This document shows positions 61,104 through 64,000 of a DNA stretch of 64,000 nt, piece by piece (the first letter of the stretch is position 1; the number at the start of each line of letters is the position of its first letter). The translations under genes were made by a program, and so were the position numbers. The DNA is from Arthrobacter sp. S41 (lineage in GTDB: Bacteria > Actinomycetota > Actinomycetes > Actinomycetales > Micrococcaceae): NCBI RefSeq assembly GCF_004320535.1, contig NZ_SIHY01000001.1:1984001-2048000 (forward strand), written 5' to 3'. The notes beneath the pieces are model-generated. The model saw only the letters and a program-made list of their open reading frames with translations, was not told the origin of the DNA and ran no database searches.

Positions 61104-62438
61104 TTACCCCTCGACGCGCTGCACCTTACCTACCAAGAACACGTAGGAAAGAATGCCAACCGCCGCAATGACCGTCATGTAGATGAAGGCCGGACCGAAG
61201 TCAGTTGCCGAGACCAGCAGGCCAATCACGATTGGGGTGGCAATCGAGGACAGGTTGCCGATGAAGTTGAACATGCCACCGGTCAATCCAATCAGGCGCG
61301 ACGGTGCCAGCGCAGAAACCAGCGACCAGGTAATCGATGCCAGACCATTACCGAAGAAAGCAATGGACATGAACGTGATAACCAGAGCAGTGCTGTCGGT
61401 GAAGATGGCACCGATCATGCTCATGGAGAGCAACAGCCCGGTAATGATTGGTAGCTTTCGAGAAGTCCCCAGACTTACTCCACGCTTGAGCATGAAGTCA
61501 GAGAGAACACCACTAATCAATACACCCACCAACGCTGCAACAAACGGAAGCGACGTTAAGAAACCAGTCTTGATGTAGTCCATGTGGCGGTAGGTCACCA
61601 AGTAGGTTGGGAACCAGGTCAAGAAGAACCACAAGGTAGAGGTCAAGCAGAACTGACCAATGTAGATGCCCCAGAGCTTGCGTCGGCCCAGCACCAGAGC
61701 GAAGTCTGCTTTGCTCAGTTTCGCAGCAGGCGCCTTGGCCTGCGAGCTGCCCAAATCTACCAGTCCGCCACCCTCTCGGATGTACTGCAGTTCAGCAGCG
61801 TTGGTCCGCTTTGAGTCCACCGGATTGCGGTACATGAAGAACCAGATCAAGCCCCACACGATGCCAACAGCGCCGGTGACAACAAAGACCCAGTGCCAGG
61901 TCAGTGCATGCTGCAACCACAGCAGAACTGGGGTCAGCAACGCAAGACCAATGAACTGGCCCGAGGTGTAGAAGCCAATAGCTGTGGCGCGTTCACGCTC
62001 TGGGAACCAAGCAGTGACTACCTTGTTATTGATTGGGTACGCAGGTGCTTCAAAACCACCAACGGCCAAACGCAAAACGATCAAGGCAACGAAGCTTCCA
62101 GCCATGCCCATAAAGATGGTCGCTACGGACCAGAGCACGAGGCAGATTGGGTACAGCAGGCGGGGCTGTACCCGGTCTACCAACCATCCGCCAGGCAGCT
62201 GCATGGCGGCGTAGGTCCAGCCAAAGGCGGAGAGCAGCAGACCTTGCTGTGCAGTATCGAGACCGAATTCCTCGGAGATCAATGGAGCTGCAACCGAAAG
62301 GTTTGAACGGTCCATGTAGTTGATGACTACGGTTAGGAACAACATCAACGCTACGGCGTAGCGCATCTTTGTTGCTTTGTCAGTGCTCTTAAGTGTGGCA
62401 GCTGACGACACTGTCGACTGAGACATTCGATTTACCAT
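61104..62438 (-). CDS. dgoT: MFS transporter, anion:cation symporter type (probable D-galactonate importer)
   Basis: About 444 aa, 12 TMs. Seen: [20 protein letters not shown] (TM1 with the NYMDRSNLS signature of the ACS family), [20 protein letters not shown] then VDRVQPRLL, and [20 protein letters not shown]. The ACS family imports hexonates and hexarates with protons. The start is ATG 62438, overlapping the dgoD stop, or ATG 62426 (MSQSTVSS). Its operon with dgoA-dgoD points to D-galactonate. Confidence 0.88.
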   Translation of the reverse strand: MVNRMSQSTVSSAATLKSTDKATKMRYAVALMLFLTVVINYMDRSNLSVAAPLISEEFGLDTAQQGLLLSAFGWTYAAMQLPGGWLVDRVQPRLLYPICLVLWSVATIFMGMAGSFVALIVLRLAVGGFEAPAYPINNKVVTAWFPERERATAIGFYTSGQFIGLALLTPVLLWLQHALTWHWVFVVTGAVGIVWGLIWFFMYRNPVDSKRTNAAELQYIREGGGLVDLGSSQAKAPAAKLSKADFALVLGRRKLWGIYIGQFCLTSTLWFFLTWFPTYLVTYRHMDYIKTGFLTSLPFVAALVGVLISGVLSDFMLKRGVSLGTSRKLPIITGLLLSMSMIGAIFTDSTALVITFMSIAFFGNGLASITWSLVSALAPSRLIGLTGGMFNFIGNLSSIATPIVIGLLVSATDFGPAFIYMTVIAAVGILSYVFLVGKVQRVEG

Positions 62439-63580
62439 TCTGCGAAGGATCCGTCCTTGTGACGCCAAATTGGGTTGCGCCAGCGGTGACCTTCAGCTGC
62501 GCGTTCAATGACGTACTCTTCATTTACATCAACACCCAGACCCGGGCCGTCAGGGATAGCGACCATGCCATCCTCGTAGGCGAAGACCGACGGATCATTG
62601 ACGTAATCAAGGAGATCGTTGGATTTGTTGTAATGGATTCCCAGGGATTGTTCCTGGATAAAGGCGTTGTACGCGCCGGCGTCAATCTGCAGGTTTGCTG
62701 CCAGAGCGATTGGGCCTAGTGGGCAGTGCAACGCTACGGCCACGTCATAGGCTTCAGCCATGGCCGCGATCTTGCGCGCTTCGGTGATGCCACCGCAGTG
62801 CGAAGGATCCGGCTGAATAATATCTACTGCCCCACTGGCCAGAACATCCTTGAAGTCCCAGCGTGAGAAGAGGCGTTCACCCAAGGCAATAGGAGTGCTG
62901 GAGTTACGCAGCGGTTCCAGCATTGAGTTCACGTTTTCGCTGAGCACTGGCTCTTCAATGAACATCAGCTTGTAGGGTTCTAGTTCTTTGAGCAGGACCT
63001 TGGCCATAGGCTTGTGGACTCGGCCGTGGAAGTCGACGCCGATACCTACGTTCTCACCTACGGCATCACGAACTGCCTGAACGTTTTCCAAGCAGCCCTG
63101 GACCTTGTCCCAGGTATCGATGTACTGAAGTTCTTCGGTACCGTTCATTTTCACCGCGGTGAAGCCACGATCAACAGCGGCCTTCGCTGCGGCAGCGGTG
63201 TCCGAGGGGCGGTCGCCACCAATCCATGAATACACACGGATCTTGTCGCGGACTTTGCCACCCAGCAGCTCGTAGGCAGGAACACCAAGTGCCTTGCCCT
63301 TGATGTCCCACAGCGCCTGGTCGATACCGGCCAGCGCACTCATCATGATTCCGCCACCGCGGTAGAAACCGCCACGGTACATCACGGTCCACAGGTCCTC
63401 GATGTTTCGTGGATCCTGGCCAATGAGGTAATCAGAAAGTTCTTCCACAGCCGCAGCTACGGTTGATGCACGACCTTCAAGAACTGGTTCTCCCCAGCCG
63501 GAAATTCCCTCGTCGGTTTCGATCTTCAGGAAGAGCCAACGTGGTGGCACCATGTAAGTGGTCAGTTTGGTGATTTTCAT
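62432..63580 (-). CDS. dgoD: D-galactonate dehydratase (enolase superfamily)
   Basis: A 382-aa enzyme converting D-galactonate to 2-keto-3-deoxygalactonate (De Ley-Doudoroff pathway). Metal and acid-base residues at the same numbers as in known DgoD: D183 and H185 ([12 protein letters not shown]), E209 (FIEEPVL), E235 ([11 protein letters not shown]) and H285 ([12 protein letters not shown]). N-terminal capping domain [23 protein letters not shown] 63580 overlaps the dgoA stop (ATGA). Confidence 0.95.
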   Translation of the reverse strand: MKITKLTTYMVPPRWLFLKIETDEGISGWGEPVLEGRASTVAAAVEELSDYLIGQDPRNIEDLWTVMYRGGFYRGGGIMMSALAGIDQALWDIKGKALGVPAYELLGGKVRDKIRVYSWIGGDRPSDTAAAAKAAVDRGFTAVKMNGTEELQYIDTWDKVQGCLENVQAVRDAVGENVGIGVDFHGRVHKPMAKVLLKELEPYKLMFIEEPVLSENVNSMLEPLRNSSTPIALGERLFSRWDFKDVLASGAVDIIQPDPSHCGGITEARKIAAMAEAYDVAVALHCPLGPIALAANLQIDAGAYNAFIQEQSLGIHYNKSNDLLDYVNDPSVFAYEDGMVAIPDGPGLGVDVNEEYVIERAAEGHRWRNPIWRHKDGSFAEW

Positions 63581-64000
63581 GCAGACATCCTCATCTCATG
63601 GATCGTTTGGTAAGCGTGGACAATCTTGTCCGCTCTGGTTTTCAAATCTTCTAGGCTTCGTCCCGCTTTGTAGAGCGAGGAGCCAATACCAAATCCGGTG
63701 GCACCGGCTTCAACCCATTGCTGCATGTTCTCCTCGGTAATACCGCCTACTGGTATCAGGCGAATCTCTTTGGGGAGCACTGCGGTCCAGGCTTTGAAGC
63801 CCGCCAAGCCAACTTGCTCGGCCGGGAAAATCTTTACGTTTGTGGCGCCAGCTTCGATGGCGTCAAAGGCATTGCTCGGAGTCGCGGCTCCGGGGAATGA
63901 TTCCATCCGTAGTGCCACGGTTTCGGCGATGACCGCGACGTTGGTGTTTGGCGAAACGATGATCTGTGCGCCCGCATCGTGGCAAGCGCGAACCTGATCC
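63577..64000 (-). CDS. dgoA: 2-dehydro-3-deoxy-6-phosphogalactonate aldolase, N-terminus outside the window
   Basis: The frame is open to the right edge; 140 C-terminal residues are visible. KDPG/KDPGal aldolase features: [59 protein letters not shown] (Schiff-base lysine in VKIFPAE), and [20 protein letters not shown]. It cleaves KDPGal to pyruvate and glyceraldehyde-3-phosphate. Its stop overlaps the dgoD ATG. The kinase (DgoK) and regulator of the pathway are probably beyond the edge. Confidence 0.93.
   Translation of the reverse strand, partial: DQVRACHDAGAQIIVSPNTNVAVIAETVALRMESFPGAATPSNAFDAIEAGATNVKIFPAEQVGLAGFKAWTAVLPKEIRLIPVGGITEENMQQWVEAGATGFGIGSSLYKAGRSLEDLKTRADKIVHAYQTIHEMRMSA

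Noticed and set aside
1-64000. CRISPR arrays, tRNA and rRNA genes
   Set aside because: No regularly spaced repeats, cloverleaf with TTCRANNY T-arm or rRNA-like conserved blocks were noticed while reading; a tRNAscan or Infernal run would be decisive.

Overview
The window reads as chromosomal DNA of a moderately GC-rich actinobacterium, most likely a member of the Micrococcaceae (Arthrobacter/Glutamicibacter-like). This placement is an inference from gene content: an Rv2578c-type radical SAM protein, a ferrochelatase with the cysteines of an actinobacterial [2Fe-2S] cluster, MmyB-type XRE regulators, a SAM-IV-like riboswitch, a CGNR zinc-finger protein, a fused pterin dehydratase-VOC protein and a DUF7218-like protein. 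No rRNA, tRNA or CRISPR array was recognised.

Layout. 1-4.4 kb: the end of a copper P-type ATPase, a frameshifted secreted protein, and a tandem glycine riboswitch ahead of a CycA-type permease. 4.4-12 kb: a pterin dehydratase-like protein, a MarR/FUSC pair, a CGNR protein, a radical SAM protein, a PadR/oxidoreductase pair, a TetR regulator opposite a small membrane protein with an operator-like palindrome between them, and RraA. 12-21.5 kb: mostly transport and membrane genes (APC permease, MATE, MFS, CPBP protease, aquaporin, a second FUSC protein) and a LysR regulator. 21.6-31.9 kb: a heterodimeric ABC exporter, a PCD-VOC fusion, three small hydrophilic proteins, a stress-type SDR, an unknown membrane protein, Bcp peroxiredoxin and an aldehyde dehydrogenase. 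32-40.5 kb: two MmyB-type XRE regulators, two MFS exporters, a lipoprotein flavodoxin and an oxidoreductase operon. Three promoters in this stretch share a 19-bp operator-like motif.

40.6-51 kb: a SAM-IV-type riboswitch in front of an unrecognised 224-aa protein, then an MFS exporter and a four-gene Dpp/Nik/Cnt-like ABC importer whose promoter carries a DtxR/IdeR-like box. An IS3-family element follows, with a programmed -1 frameshift, and then a stand-alone ferrochelatase. 51-53 kb: a cold-shock gene, the remnant of an ISL3 element and an Old Yellow Enzyme. 53-61 kb, all leftward and tightly packed: a MutT Nudix enzyme, a 995-aa PLD-SF2 helicase-DUF3427 protein, a nucleoside hydrolase and an ECF transporter (S, T and fused A subunits). 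61-64 kb: a D-galactonate operon (dgoA-dgoD-MFS transporter) running off the right edge.

The most interesting items are the SAM riboswitch controlling an orphan gene, the glycine riboswitch with a visible Shine-Dalgarno-sequestering helix, the shared MmyB-associated motif, the iron-box-linked importer/exporter locus, and the overlapping MutT-helicase-nucleoside hydrolase-ECF gene chain. All functional statements rest on reading the sequence and on family knowledge; nothing was searched against a database.
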